Shown: piece by piece, positions 9,295 through 17,646 of the stretch
Numbering within the stretch: position 1 is the first letter of the stretch
Layout: every line of letters begins with the position of its first letter
Assembly: GCA_000989565.1 (NCBI GenBank)
Contig: LBOO01000001.1
Location: 32,032 to 96,031 of the forward strand
Source of the DNA: Candidatus Peregrinibacteria bacterium GW2011_GWA2_33_10
GTDB taxonomy: Bacteria; Patescibacteriota; Gracilibacteria; UBA1369; GWC2-33-13
Reading direction: 5' to 3'
Length of the DNA stretch: 64,000 bases
Made by a program: the position numbers and the translations under genes
The notes under the pieces: model-generated
The model's database searches: none
What the model was told of the DNA's origin: nothing
Seen by the model: the letters and a program-made list of their open reading frames with translations, nothing else

Positions 9295-9743
9295 TATTTC
9301 CCTTCATCTTCAACATTGACTTTTATATTCAACTCCGCTCCTTCTTTTAAATGGATTAATACATCATGTTCTCCTAAAATTTTAATATGACTTTTCATGC
9401 GAATATTTTCTTTTTTCAAACTGACACCTTTAGCCTCCAAAGCTTCCAAAATATCTTTTTCCGCGATGGAATCAAATAATCTGTTATGCTCGCTGACATT
9501 TTTTTTAAAAACCAATTGAATATCTTTTAATTTATCCATAATTTCCTGAACATGTTCTTCTTTGACTTCAGAACGCTTCTTTTTCATATTCAAAATTTTT
9601 GTAGCTTCTTTTTCCAGAGCCGGAGTAGCACTCAAAGCATATCCGCGAGGGAATAAAAAATTAACAAAATAACCACGTTTTACTTTTTTGGTTTCGAATT
9701 TTTTACCTAAATTTTTGATATCTGATTTAAGAATAACTTTCAT
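9294..9743 (-). CDS. rplI: 50S ribosomal protein L9
   Basis: 'MKVILKSDIKNLGKKFETKKVKRGYFVNFLFPRGYA'. Confidence 0.95.
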   Translation of the reverse strand: MKVILKSDIKNLGKKFETKKVKRGYFVNFLFPRGYALSATPALEKEATKILNMKKKRSEVKEEHVQEIMDKLKDIQLVFKKNVSEHNRLFDSIAEKDILEALEAKGVSLKKENIRMKSHIKILGEHDVLIHLKEGAELNIKVNVEDEGK

Positions 9744-9831
9744 TATATATTGATTATGGCTAAAGCTTTCGAATTATAAATGCAAAAAGGAAAGATTTCA
9801 ATAGAAAGTGCTGGTCGCTAATCACTGAAAT

Positions 9832-11550
9832 TTACTTCACAAAATACCACTCGGCTATACTCGCGAACCTATCACCCGCTGACATCATATTGCTGATTAC
9901 AATATCTTTTATTCTATCATCGGCAGCAAAAAAATATTCCGGAGTATATAACACAATTACAGGAACATCCTCGCTGATTTCATTCTGCAGTTGTCTTAAT
10001 TTATCCTGTTTTTTTTCATCATTTTCAGAATCAAATAAATTTCTCATGCTCTCAATCAAAGCATCTGCTTTCGGATTTGTATAATTGGATAAATTCAAAC
10101 CATCTTTATTCGCTTGCGTGCTGTGCCAATAAGAATACATATCGAGATTATATCCTAAATCCTGACCATAAAGTAAAATATCATAATTTCTGTTTACTAA
10201 TGCCTCCTTAAAAGTTAAATCATCCAAAATCTCTATTTTCAGTTCAATGCCGATCTCCTCCCATGATTTCTGTAAATAATCCAGAACGGTTTTAATCTCC
10301 GCGTATTTTTTGGAGTCGCTTGAATATGCTTTGGATATTAACCGTAATGATAAATCTTTTCCTTGAATATTTTTTCTGAATTTTTCATTATTCTCAATTT
10401 TCCATCCGCCATCAAACAAAGATCCTTTTGCCTCCTCAATATTGGATTTATGAAGCCATTCATCCTGTTTCAATTCCATTAAAGGAGTATCCATCCGCCG
10501 CATATTTTTCAATTTTTTTACAAGATCATCTTTATTGATGGATTTAGATAAAGCCAAACGGACTTTTTTATCAGCAAGTATGGTTGTTTCGGTATTTAAA
10601 AATAAGGCGGTATAACGGGGCAAAGTATATTTATAAATTCTGAATCTTTCATCCTCTCGCAAATTTTGCAACAAATCTTCCTCGGAAATTTTAGGGACAC
10701 CATGCAAAGCTGTTTTGGCTTTAATTAAAAAATCAACAGAAGGATAAGTGGTAATTCTCAAGTTTTTGATTTTTGGTAATTTTCCGAAATAATTTTCATT
10801 GATAATCAAATTAACTTGGCTGCTTCCACCGGCAAGAGTTTTATAAGGTTCTTCAAGTTTATATGGACCGGAACCGATGGGAAATTTATTGAATTCATGA
10901 TTACCCAAATCTGAAACAGGTACATCTTTCAAAATATGTTTAGGCAATATTCCAACGATTGTATTTGTGTAAAAAAATGAATTGGGATATTCCAATGTAA
11001 AAGTTACAGTTTTATTATCAATCAAATCAATTTTAACTTTTTCAAAATTGGATTTTAAAATCGGATTTTTAAAATCCGGATGTTGAATCACATCATGATA
11101 AGTAAAAAACACATCATCCGCGGTAAGACTCTCACCATCATGCCATTTAATATTATCACTGATTGTGAAAGTATATGTTTTTTTATCAGTACTCAAAGAA
11201 TGATCTGCGATATCACTCACGAATTTACCTGTTTCCGGATCATACTTTGAAAGTGCGGAAAATACCAAAGTATCAATATCTTTATCAATAGGGTTTAAAT
11301 CATTGAAAACAGGATTTAGTCGCTTTATTTCTCCAATCAATCCCTCACTGTAAATATGGGATTTTGATTTAACTTCTTGTCCGGTCTGAATTTTTTCCAA
11401 ATCAGCACTATCCGCGATATTTTGATAACTAAAAACAGCGGAAAATAAAAAAATTACAGAAAAAATCAATAATGATATCTCTTCTCTTTTATTAAAAGAT
11501 TTAAAAGTTCGCCTCAATAATTGCCAAAAATTAATTCTTTGATGCTTCAT
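9832..11550 (-). CDS. ABC transporter substrate-binding protein, peptide family 5 (OppA/DppA-like)
   Basis: 'YTFTISDNIKWHDGESLTADDVFFTYHDVIQHP', 'NKFPIGSGPYKLEE'; N-terminal TM anchor. Confidence 0.9.
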   Translation of the reverse strand: MKHQRINFWQLLRRTFKSFNKREEISLLIFSVIFLFSAVFSYQNIADSADLEKIQTGQEVKSKSHIYSEGLIGEIKRLNPVFNDLNPIDKDIDTLVFSALSKYDPETGKFVSDIADHSLSTDKKTYTFTISDNIKWHDGESLTADDVFFTYHDVIQHPDFKNPILKSNFEKVKIDLIDNKTVTFTLEYPNSFFYTNTIVGILPKHILKDVPVSDLGNHEFNKFPIGSGPYKLEEPYKTLAGGSSQVNLIINENYFGKLPKIKNLRITTYPSVDFLIKAKTALHGVPKISEEDLLQNLREDERFRIYKYTLPRYTALFLNTETTILADKKVRLALSKSINKDDLVKKLKNMRRMDTPLMELKQDEWLHKSNIEEAKGSLFDGGWKIENNEKFRKNIQGKDLSLRLISKAYSSDSKKYAEIKTVLDYLQKSWEEIGIELKIEILDDLTFKEALVNRNYDILLYGQDLGYNLDMYSYWHSTQANKDGLNLSNYTNPKADALIESMRNLFDSENDEKKQDKLRQLQNEISEDVPVIVLYTPEYFFAADDRIKDIVISNMMSAGDRFASIAEWYFVK

Positions 11551-11589
11551 AATAAAATTATTAAACTAAAAATAATCACCTAAAATCAT

Positions 11590-11753
11590 TTGTTATACTC
11601 CTCCGCTTTTATTTTTTTGTATCAAATCTTGGCTAAAGCTCCGAAAGACAAGTAATACTGCGAAGCTATCCTTTATTTTTATATATAGACTAGCCATTAA
11701 GCTTCGGAGTATATACTGCTTTAATTCTATTTTTTTAAAGCGAAGTAGTATTA
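11590..11753. repeat. intergenic inverted-repeat element (ATACTGCGAAGC family), copy 1
   Basis: TAATACTGCGAAGC (11653-11666) versus GCGAAGTAGTATTA (11740-11753), plus nested variants (atactcctccgctttt; aagcttcggagtatatactgc). Confidence 0.65.
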
Positions 11754-11765
11754 AATTCAAACCTA

Positions 11766-11987
11766 TTATACAAAAGCCAAAGTAAAAGTTGAAGCAAAAA
11801 ATATTACTGACATTACAACTGAAAAATAAAATAAAAATTTTTCCGGCCCTCTTTTTGACGAATAAAATGTATTGCTTCCTCCCAAAGCTTCACCAAGTCC
11901 CGAGCCTTTAGCCTGAATGAGAATGGACAACGCTAAAAAAAATGAAGAAATTATTTGTATTATCGAAACAACCAGATGCCAATTCAT
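11766..11987 (-). CDS. secG: protein-export membrane protein SecG
   Basis: 'ALSILIQAKGSGLGEALGGSNTFYSSKRGPEKFLF'. Confidence 0.9.
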   Translation of the reverse strand: MNWHLVVSIIQIISSFFLALSILIQAKGSGLGEALGGSNTFYSSKRGPEKFLFYFSVVMSVIFFASTFTLAFV

Positions 11988-12011
11988 AAAAACGTATTAA
12001 AGAATAAAATA

Positions 12012-12389
12012 TTAATTTTTAATAAATAAATGTTCAATAAAGTTAATAAAACCAAAAACCAACCCCGCTATAATATATACCAGAAATCCATCAACATGAA
12101 AACTTACTCCTTCAAAAGCCAATTGTATCAATATTTTCTCCAATAAAAAAATTAAAACTCCATTAATCAAAAATAAGATCAAACCCAGACTTATAAAAAT
12201 CAAAGGAAGAGAAAATAATTTAATTAGAGGTTTTATAAAGGTATTCAATATTCCCATAATGAGACCTCCTATCAAAAAAAATTTCCATCCGCCGGTATAA
12301 GAGATATTATCCAAAAAATTTACCACTACATATAAAGCAATACCGTTCAATAGAACTCCAATTAAAATCTTTTTAATTAATTTCATCAT
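12012..12389 (-). CDS. phage holin family 4-like membrane protein
   Basis: Four TM segments with 'GGLIMGILNTFIKPLIKLFSLPLIFISLGLILFLING'. Confidence 0.85.
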   Translation of the reverse strand: MMKLIKKILIGVLLNGIALYVVVNFLDNISYTGGWKFFLIGGLIMGILNTFIKPLIKLFSLPLIFISLGLILFLINGVLIFLLEKILIQLAFEGVSFHVDGFLVYIIAGLVFGFINFIEHLFIKN

Positions 12390-12445
12390 ATTGTTTAAAT
12401 AACTCTTTATTAATATAACAAATGGATTTTTATAAACAAGAATAA

Positions 12446-14473
12446 TTATTTCACATTGCGAACAGCGATTAAAATTTTATTTTTATCAATCTGTTCTTCT
12501 TTTTCCAAATCCCATTCAAAATTTCCTTTTTGTTGAATTTCCAAAGCAAGAGTTTCTTTCATAATAAATTCGGCAAATTCACTGATCACATTCTGCAAAT
12601 CTTTGGATTCCAAATATAAATAGATACGATCATCAACATTATAATCAGCTTCTTTTCGTAGCTCCTGAGTATAACGAATAATATCACGCGCAATACCCTC
12701 TTTTTTCAAAATCTCCGTAATATTTGTATCAAGAGCCACAACTAAACCTTTTTCGCCACTAATCTCCATATGTTGAGATCCTTTGCTGGCAGTAAATACA
12801 ATTGTAGCTTCATCTAAAGAAGGATCTAAAATTTCATCTGAAATTTTTATTTTTCCATCCTCTAAAATTTCATAATTACTCATATTAACGGCTTCAATTA
12901 AAGACTTCATTTTTTCTTTCAATCTCTCTCCAACTACGCGAAAATTAATTTTTACCGATGGTTTCGCGATTTCCGTGGCTTTATTGATAAATTCTATATT
13001 TTTAATATTTAATTCTTCTTTTAAAACGTCAACATCCAAATGAAATTTCTCAAATTCAGGAAGAGCGACAATTAATTTATTGAGAGGTTGTCTTACTTTC
13101 ACTTTCGCATTCGCTCTGCACCTATGCCCTAATTCAACGATTTTTCGCATTATTGCTATCTCTTCGTTTAAATTTAAATCTATCAATTTATTATCAGCCT
13201 CCGGCCAATTTTCCATATGAACGGATTCTTTGCCTGTTAAATTCGTAAAAATCTCTTCGCTGATAAACGGTGTAAATGGAGCCATTAATTTTGCCAGATT
13301 AAGTAAAACATAATATAGAATACTATAAGCCTCATTTTTGTCGTCATCATTTTCACTTTTCCAAAATCTCCTTCTTGATCTGCGTACATACCAGTTTGAT
13401 AAATTGTCGATAAAATCCGTAAAAAGACGTGCGGCTTGAGTCAAATTATATTCATCCATATATTTTGAAACTCCTTGAATCAAAGTTTGAAGTTCGGAAA
13501 TAATCCATTTATCCAGTTTATTGGTTGCTTTTAAGTTGAATTTCTCAGTATTCCAATTGTCGATATTGGCATAAGTTACAAAAAAACTATAAGTATTCCA
13601 TAAAGTTAAAATGGTTTTTTTCACAACTTCTTCCACGTGTTTTTCGGAAAATCTTACATCTTCAGCCAATGGAGCGGTTGAAGTATAAAGAAAATATCTC
13701 ACGGCATCCACTCCCCTACTTTCAAAAAGATCATTAGGATCAGGATAATTCTTCTTTCTTTTGGATAATTTCTCACCATCCGCAGCCAAAAGTATGCCGT
13801 TAACAATCACATTATTAAAAGCAGGTTTATCAAAAAGAATAGTTGATAATACATGCAAAGTATAAAACCAACCTCTGGTTTGATCCAAACCTTCCGCGAT
13901 AAAATGGGCGGGAAAATTTTCCTCAAACTCACTTTTATTTTCAAAAGGATAATGAAGCTGAGCGTAAGGCATAGCCCCGCTTTCAAACCAACAATCGAAA
14001 ACCTCAGAAATTCTATGCATTTTATCTCCGCATTTTTCGCAGGTTAAAATAACATTATCAATATAGGGCTTATGCAAATCCAATTCCCCAACATTATCAA
14101 TAGGTTCATTGCCGATTACAAATTTTTTATATTCGCAATTTTTCATCAATTTTCCATTTCTGACTTTATAAGCGGCATTTTCAATGGTAATTCTGCCAAG
14201 CGCGACTTCCAAAGCCATTAAAGGAGTTCCATGGCTGACAATTAACACTTTTTTACCTTTATATGTATTTTTAACATATTGAACAAATTTTTTCATTCTT
14301 TCCACAATATCTTGTAAATTTTCAATTTCCGGTGAAATTTTCTTTTCAATTAACTCTTTGGAAGAATTGAATAAATTTTGATGTTCGGTAACATGTTTTG
14401 AATCATATTCACCAAAATGCATTTCATTGATTAAAGGACTGACAATGACATCAAGATTAAACTTTTTTGCCAA
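12446..14473 (-). CDS. ileS: isoleucyl-tRNA synthetase, C-terminal part (downstream of in-frame TAA; begins inside the inserted phosphatase domain)
   Basis: 'KPYIDNVILTCEKCGDKMHRISEVFDCWFESGAMPYAQLHYP', 'DGEKLSKRKKNYPDP' (KMSKS-like); same frame as the upstream ORF. Confidence 0.9.
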   Translation of the reverse strand: MAKKFNLDVIVSPLINEMHFGEYDSKHVTEHQNLFNSSKELIEKKISPEIENLQDIVERMKKFVQYVKNTYKGKKVLIVSHGTPLMALEVALGRITIENAAYKVRNGKLMKNCEYKKFVIGNEPIDNVGELDLHKPYIDNVILTCEKCGDKMHRISEVFDCWFESGAMPYAQLHYPFENKSEFEENFPAHFIAEGLDQTRGWFYTLHVLSTILFDKPAFNNVIVNGILLAADGEKLSKRKKNYPDPNDLFESRGVDAVRYFLYTSTAPLAEDVRFSEKHVEEVVKKTILTLWNTYSFFVTYANIDNWNTEKFNLKATNKLDKWIISELQTLIQGVSKYMDEYNLTQAARLFTDFIDNLSNWYVRRSRRRFWKSENDDDKNEAYSILYYVLLNLAKLMAPFTPFISEEIFTNLTGKESVHMENWPEADNKLIDLNLNEEIAIMRKIVELGHRCRANAKVKVRQPLNKLIVALPEFEKFHLDVDVLKEELNIKNIEFINKATEIAKPSVKINFRVVGERLKEKMKSLIEAVNMSNYEILEDGKIKISDEILDPSLDEATIVFTASKGSQHMEISGEKGLVVALDTNITEILKKEGIARDIIRYTQELRKEADYNVDDRIYLYLESKDLQNVISEFAEFIMKETLALEIQQKGNFEWDLEKEEQIDKNKILIAVRNVK

Positions 14474-14671
14474 GATGGAAGCAGTCTCTTGTGATCTTAA
14501 AAGTTCTTAAGATATAACAACATCAATTTTTTCATTTTTAATCTCATCAGCTAATTTTTCAGCTTGTTTAATGCCATTTTCTGTTAATCCCAATTTTACG
14601 CTAGGATCAGAATGAATCGTATTATTCAAAGTGCCTTCATATTCACCATGTCTAGCCATATAAAAATGTAT
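14087..14671 (-). other. histidine phosphatase (phosphoglycerate mutase-like) domain inserted in IleRS
   Basis: RHG motif 'FYMARHGEYEGT', 'LLRSQETASIL', 'INEMHFGEYDSK', second His 'VLIVSHGTPLMALEVALG'; flanked by IleRS segments 'ECKCIGSIDEL' and 'LDLHKPYIDN'. Confidence 0.88.
14507..14509 (-). other. in-frame TAA interrupting ileS
   Basis: Minus strand reads GTT ATA TCT TAA GAA CTT TTA AGA TCA CAA GAG ACT (VIS*ELLRSQET); frame is unchanged across the stop. Confidence 0.95.
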
Positions 14672-16138
14672 CGAAGTTTTTTCATTTTCAGACAATTCAT
14701 CAATAGAACCAATACATTTGCACTCCCCGCAAGATTTACATTCCCAAATCGGAATCGCCGCTCCCCAATATCTGTTACGTGAAATAGCCCAATCTCTGGC
14801 GTTTTCAAGCCATTTTCCAAACCTGCCATCTTTTATATGAGGAGGCTGCCAACTGATTTTTTGGTTATTTTCCAATAATTTCTCTATAATTTCTGAAACT
14901 TTGATAAACCAACTTCCTGTCGCGTAATTCAAAAGCGGAGTATCGCAACGCCAACAATGAGGATAAGAATGACGATATGATTCCTTTGAAAATAAAAATC
15001 CTTTTTTAATTAAATAATCAGCGATATTTTGATCCTGACCTTTTACAAATTTTCCCGCGAAATCAGTAACTTCGCTCGTAAAATTTCCTTCCATATCAAC
15101 ATGTTTGATAAAAGCCAATTTGTTTACTTTCCCCGCATTCAGATCATCTTCACCAAAAGACGGAGCAATATGCACTATTCCGGTACCATCCTCAATACTC
15201 ACAAAATCAGCTAAAATTACTCGATATGAATTCTCGATATTTTCAACATCTTTATTTATAAAATAATCAAATAAAGGTTTATATTTTTTATTCTCCAAAT
15301 TTTCACCTTTAAAACTTTCGATAACTTCAAATTCCTTATCTTTCATGACTTTCTCCAATAATTCTTTCGCCAAAATATAAAAATTTTCACCTGATTTTAT
15401 TTTTATATAATCAATATTTTTACCTACCGCAAGCGCGGTATTACCAGGCAAAGTCCATGGCGTAGTGGTCCAAGCTAAAATAAAAGTATTTTTTTCATCC
15501 AATAATTCAAATTTCGCGGTTACTGACAAATCAGTCACATCTTTATATCCTTGGCTAACTTCAAAATTTGAAAGAGGAGTAACGCATCTCGGACAAATAT
15601 GCATTGATTTATAACTTTTATAAACCATTTCTTTATCCCATATACTTTTAAAAACCCACCATATTGATTCCATATAACTATTTTCCAATGTCGCGTAAGT
15701 TTGTTCAAAATCCACCCATCTGCCTATTCTCTCAAATAATTTTGCCCATTCCGAAGAATACTTAAAAACACTTTCTTTACATTGAAGATTAAAATTATCA
15801 ATCCCAAATTTTTCAATTTCTTTTTTGCCGGAAATATTCAGACTTTTTTCGATTTCATATTCCACAGGCAATCCATGACAATCCCAACCATTTGTACGCG
15901 GTACAAAAAATCCTTTCATATTCCAATATCTTGTTACTGCGTCTTTCAAAGAATTTGCCATTATATGACCATAATGAGGCAATCCATTGGCAAAAGGCGG
16001 ACCATCGAAAAAAACATATTTTTGATTCTCCTTATTTTTTTCTACGGATTTTTTAAAAATATTATTTTTACGCCAATACTCAATGATTTCATGCTCAACT
16101 TCAGGGAGGTTTTTGCGATTATCTACCTTTTTAAACAT
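14507..16138 (-). CDS. ileS: isoleucyl-tRNA synthetase, N-terminal part (upstream of in-frame TAA)
   Basis: 'FFDGPPFANGLPHYGHIMANSLKDAVTRYWNMKGF' (HIGH region), 'GWDCHGLPVE', 'AWTTTPWTLPGN'; likely start MFKKVDNRKNLP. Confidence 0.93.
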   Translation of the reverse strand: MFKKVDNRKNLPEVEHEIIEYWRKNNIFKKSVEKNKENQKYVFFDGPPFANGLPHYGHIMANSLKDAVTRYWNMKGFFVPRTNGWDCHGLPVEYEIEKSLNISGKKEIEKFGIDNFNLQCKESVFKYSSEWAKLFERIGRWVDFEQTYATLENSYMESIWWVFKSIWDKEMVYKSYKSMHICPRCVTPLSNFEVSQGYKDVTDLSVTAKFELLDEKNTFILAWTTTPWTLPGNTALAVGKNIDYIKIKSGENFYILAKELLEKVMKDKEFEVIESFKGENLENKKYKPLFDYFINKDVENIENSYRVILADFVSIEDGTGIVHIAPSFGEDDLNAGKVNKLAFIKHVDMEGNFTSEVTDFAGKFVKGQDQNIADYLIKKGFLFSKESYRHSYPHCWRCDTPLLNYATGSWFIKVSEIIEKLLENNQKISWQPPHIKDGRFGKWLENARDWAISRNRYWGAAIPIWECKSCGECKCIGSIDELSENEKTSIHFYMARHGEYEGTLNNTIHSDPSVKLGLTENGIKQAEKLADEIKNEKIDVVIS

Positions 16139-16225
16139 TTTAATTAAATTAAAGAACATTCTTTATTATTATAATAAAAAAAGTTCAGGAAGCAAGCACG
16201 GGTAATGTGATTATTATCAAAATAA

Positions 16226-16254
16226 TTGTTTACTGAAGCAAAAAATGCTATAAT
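16226..16254 (+). promoter_or_regulatory. putative sigma70-type promoter, TTGTTT-N17-TATAAT with extended -10 (TGCTATAAT)
   Basis: Hexamers and spacing about 20 nt upstream of the ATG at 16275. Confidence 0.6.
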
Positions 16255-16274
16255 TCCAGGATTAAATCACAAAA

Positions 16275-16610
16275 ATGAATCCATCAAAACAAGAAAAATT
16301 AAAGCTTTTAATTAAGACTTCTATATTAATAAATAAAGAAGAAAAAAAAAATTATTTAGATAAAATTGATTCCTTAAGTGAACCCCAGATCAATGAATTA
16401 ACACAAATCTTTCATGAAGAAGAAACAAAAAAAAGTGAATTGATAAATAATAAAATCAATAAAAATAAAGATCCTGATTTAATCAATAAACTTAAACAAA
16501 TAAAAACTTTAGCTTCAAAAGAGTTTCTTCGCGCAAAAGAAAGAAAAGAACAGCAAAAAGATTTTAAAAAATTGGAAAACCTTACACAACAAATCAATAA
16601 TTTTAACTGA
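16275..16610 (+). CDS. hypothetical protein, charged/coiled-coil
   Basis: ORF with promoter-like sequence upstream; in operon arrangement with 16615..17643. Confidence 0.65.
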   Translation: MNPSKQEKLKLLIKTSILINKEEKKNYLDKIDSLSEPQINELTQIFHEEETKKSELINNKINKNKDPDLINKLKQIKTLASKEFLRAKERKEQQKDFKKLENLTQQINNFN

Positions 16611-16614
16611 AAAC

Positions 16615-17643
16615 ATGCCTGAAAAATTTAATGAAAAACACAGTAACATTGATTCCAACCAAGAATTATTGAAAAACAAATTTGAAAATAGCGAACATGA
16701 ACAAATTATTATTCATGAAATTGATGCTATTCAACAGAATATTTCAAGAAGTGAACTAGGCGATGAAGAAAAAATTAAAATATTGGAGGCAATAAATAAA
16801 GAATTGGTAGATTTATTATCTCAAAAAGAATTGAATAATTTTATTCCTGAATTAAAAAAAAGATTAGAGTCATTTAAAGAAGCTTATAATTTTAAAACTA
16901 TTCAAAACACAATTCCGGAAATAAAAAGTAACAAAACTAATTCCCCTCCTCAAACTTTTAAAAATGTAAAAAATACATCTTTAAGTCAAAAAAGAGGAAT
17001 GATAGGATACGTTGAGACTGTAATGAGAGGATTAAGCCAAATATTCAGCACAAATTTTTTAAAAAATAAGAAATATGACTCCGATGGTGACTACTCGAGT
17101 GATGAAATAGAAAAATTTGATAGCTCAATTAGCAATTCTGATCGTAAAAAAATAAATTATGATAAAAAAATGACAGCCGAAAATTTGATTGCTGAAAATA
17201 AAGATCAATTTTTCAATCCGGAGTTAAAATCAGATCCGAATTATGATGTTTATGAAGAAAACAGAAAATTGGGAAATAAAATGTGTGCTCGCTATATATC
17301 TGATGTTCTAGGCATATATCCTCCTGTTTATTCCGCCACCGCTTTATTCCTTTCACTCTACAAAAAAAAACCGCAAGAAAATAAAAGCGACAATTTAATT
17401 AAAAATCAAAATGAATTACAAAAAGGAGATGTGATTTTTTTTACCGACACTTATGATTCCGGACGTCCAATCACTCATGTAGGCATTATAGTTGATGCCG
17501 GATCTCCAATTATGATGAAACATCACGGTACTTTTAAAAATGGAGTAAAAACTGTTGCGTTAGACAAGTATTGGACCAAACATTTTTACGGAGCGCTCAG
17601 ACCGAATTATGCAAAGAAAGAACAAAACGTATTAGCTGCCTAA
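16615..17643 (+). CDS. NlpC/P60- or CHAP-like cysteine peptidase domain protein
   Basis: C-terminal 'NKMCARYISDVLG…LQKGDVIFFTDTYDSGRPITHVGIIVDAG…KHHGTF' has the Cys/His arrangement of papain-like PG hydrolases. Confidence 0.7.
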   Translation: MPEKFNEKHSNIDSNQELLKNKFENSEHEQIIIHEIDAIQQNISRSELGDEEKIKILEAINKELVDLLSQKELNNFIPELKKRLESFKEAYNFKTIQNTIPEIKSNKTNSPPQTFKNVKNTSLSQKRGMIGYVETVMRGLSQIFSTNFLKNKKYDSDGDYSSDEIEKFDSSISNSDRKKINYDKKMTAENLIAENKDQFFNPELKSDPNYDVYEENRKLGNKMCARYISDVLGIYPPVYSATALFLSLYKKKPQENKSDNLIKNQNELQKGDVIFFTDTYDSGRPITHVGIIVDAGSPIMMKHHGTFKNGVKTVALDKYWTKHFYGALRPNYAKKEQNVLAA

Positions 17644-17646
17644 AGT

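Noticed and set aside
12012-12389. Prophage remnant based on the holin-family protein
   Set aside because: This holin-4 family is a widespread bacterial membrane protein family and no other phage genes are present.
12446-16138. UAA/UGA recoding as an explanation of the ileS stop
   Set aside because: TAA and TGA both end many clear genes here (e.g. TGA for leuB, ruvX and the 24443 HD gene; TAA for oppA-like and aspS), so genome-wide recoding is unlikely.
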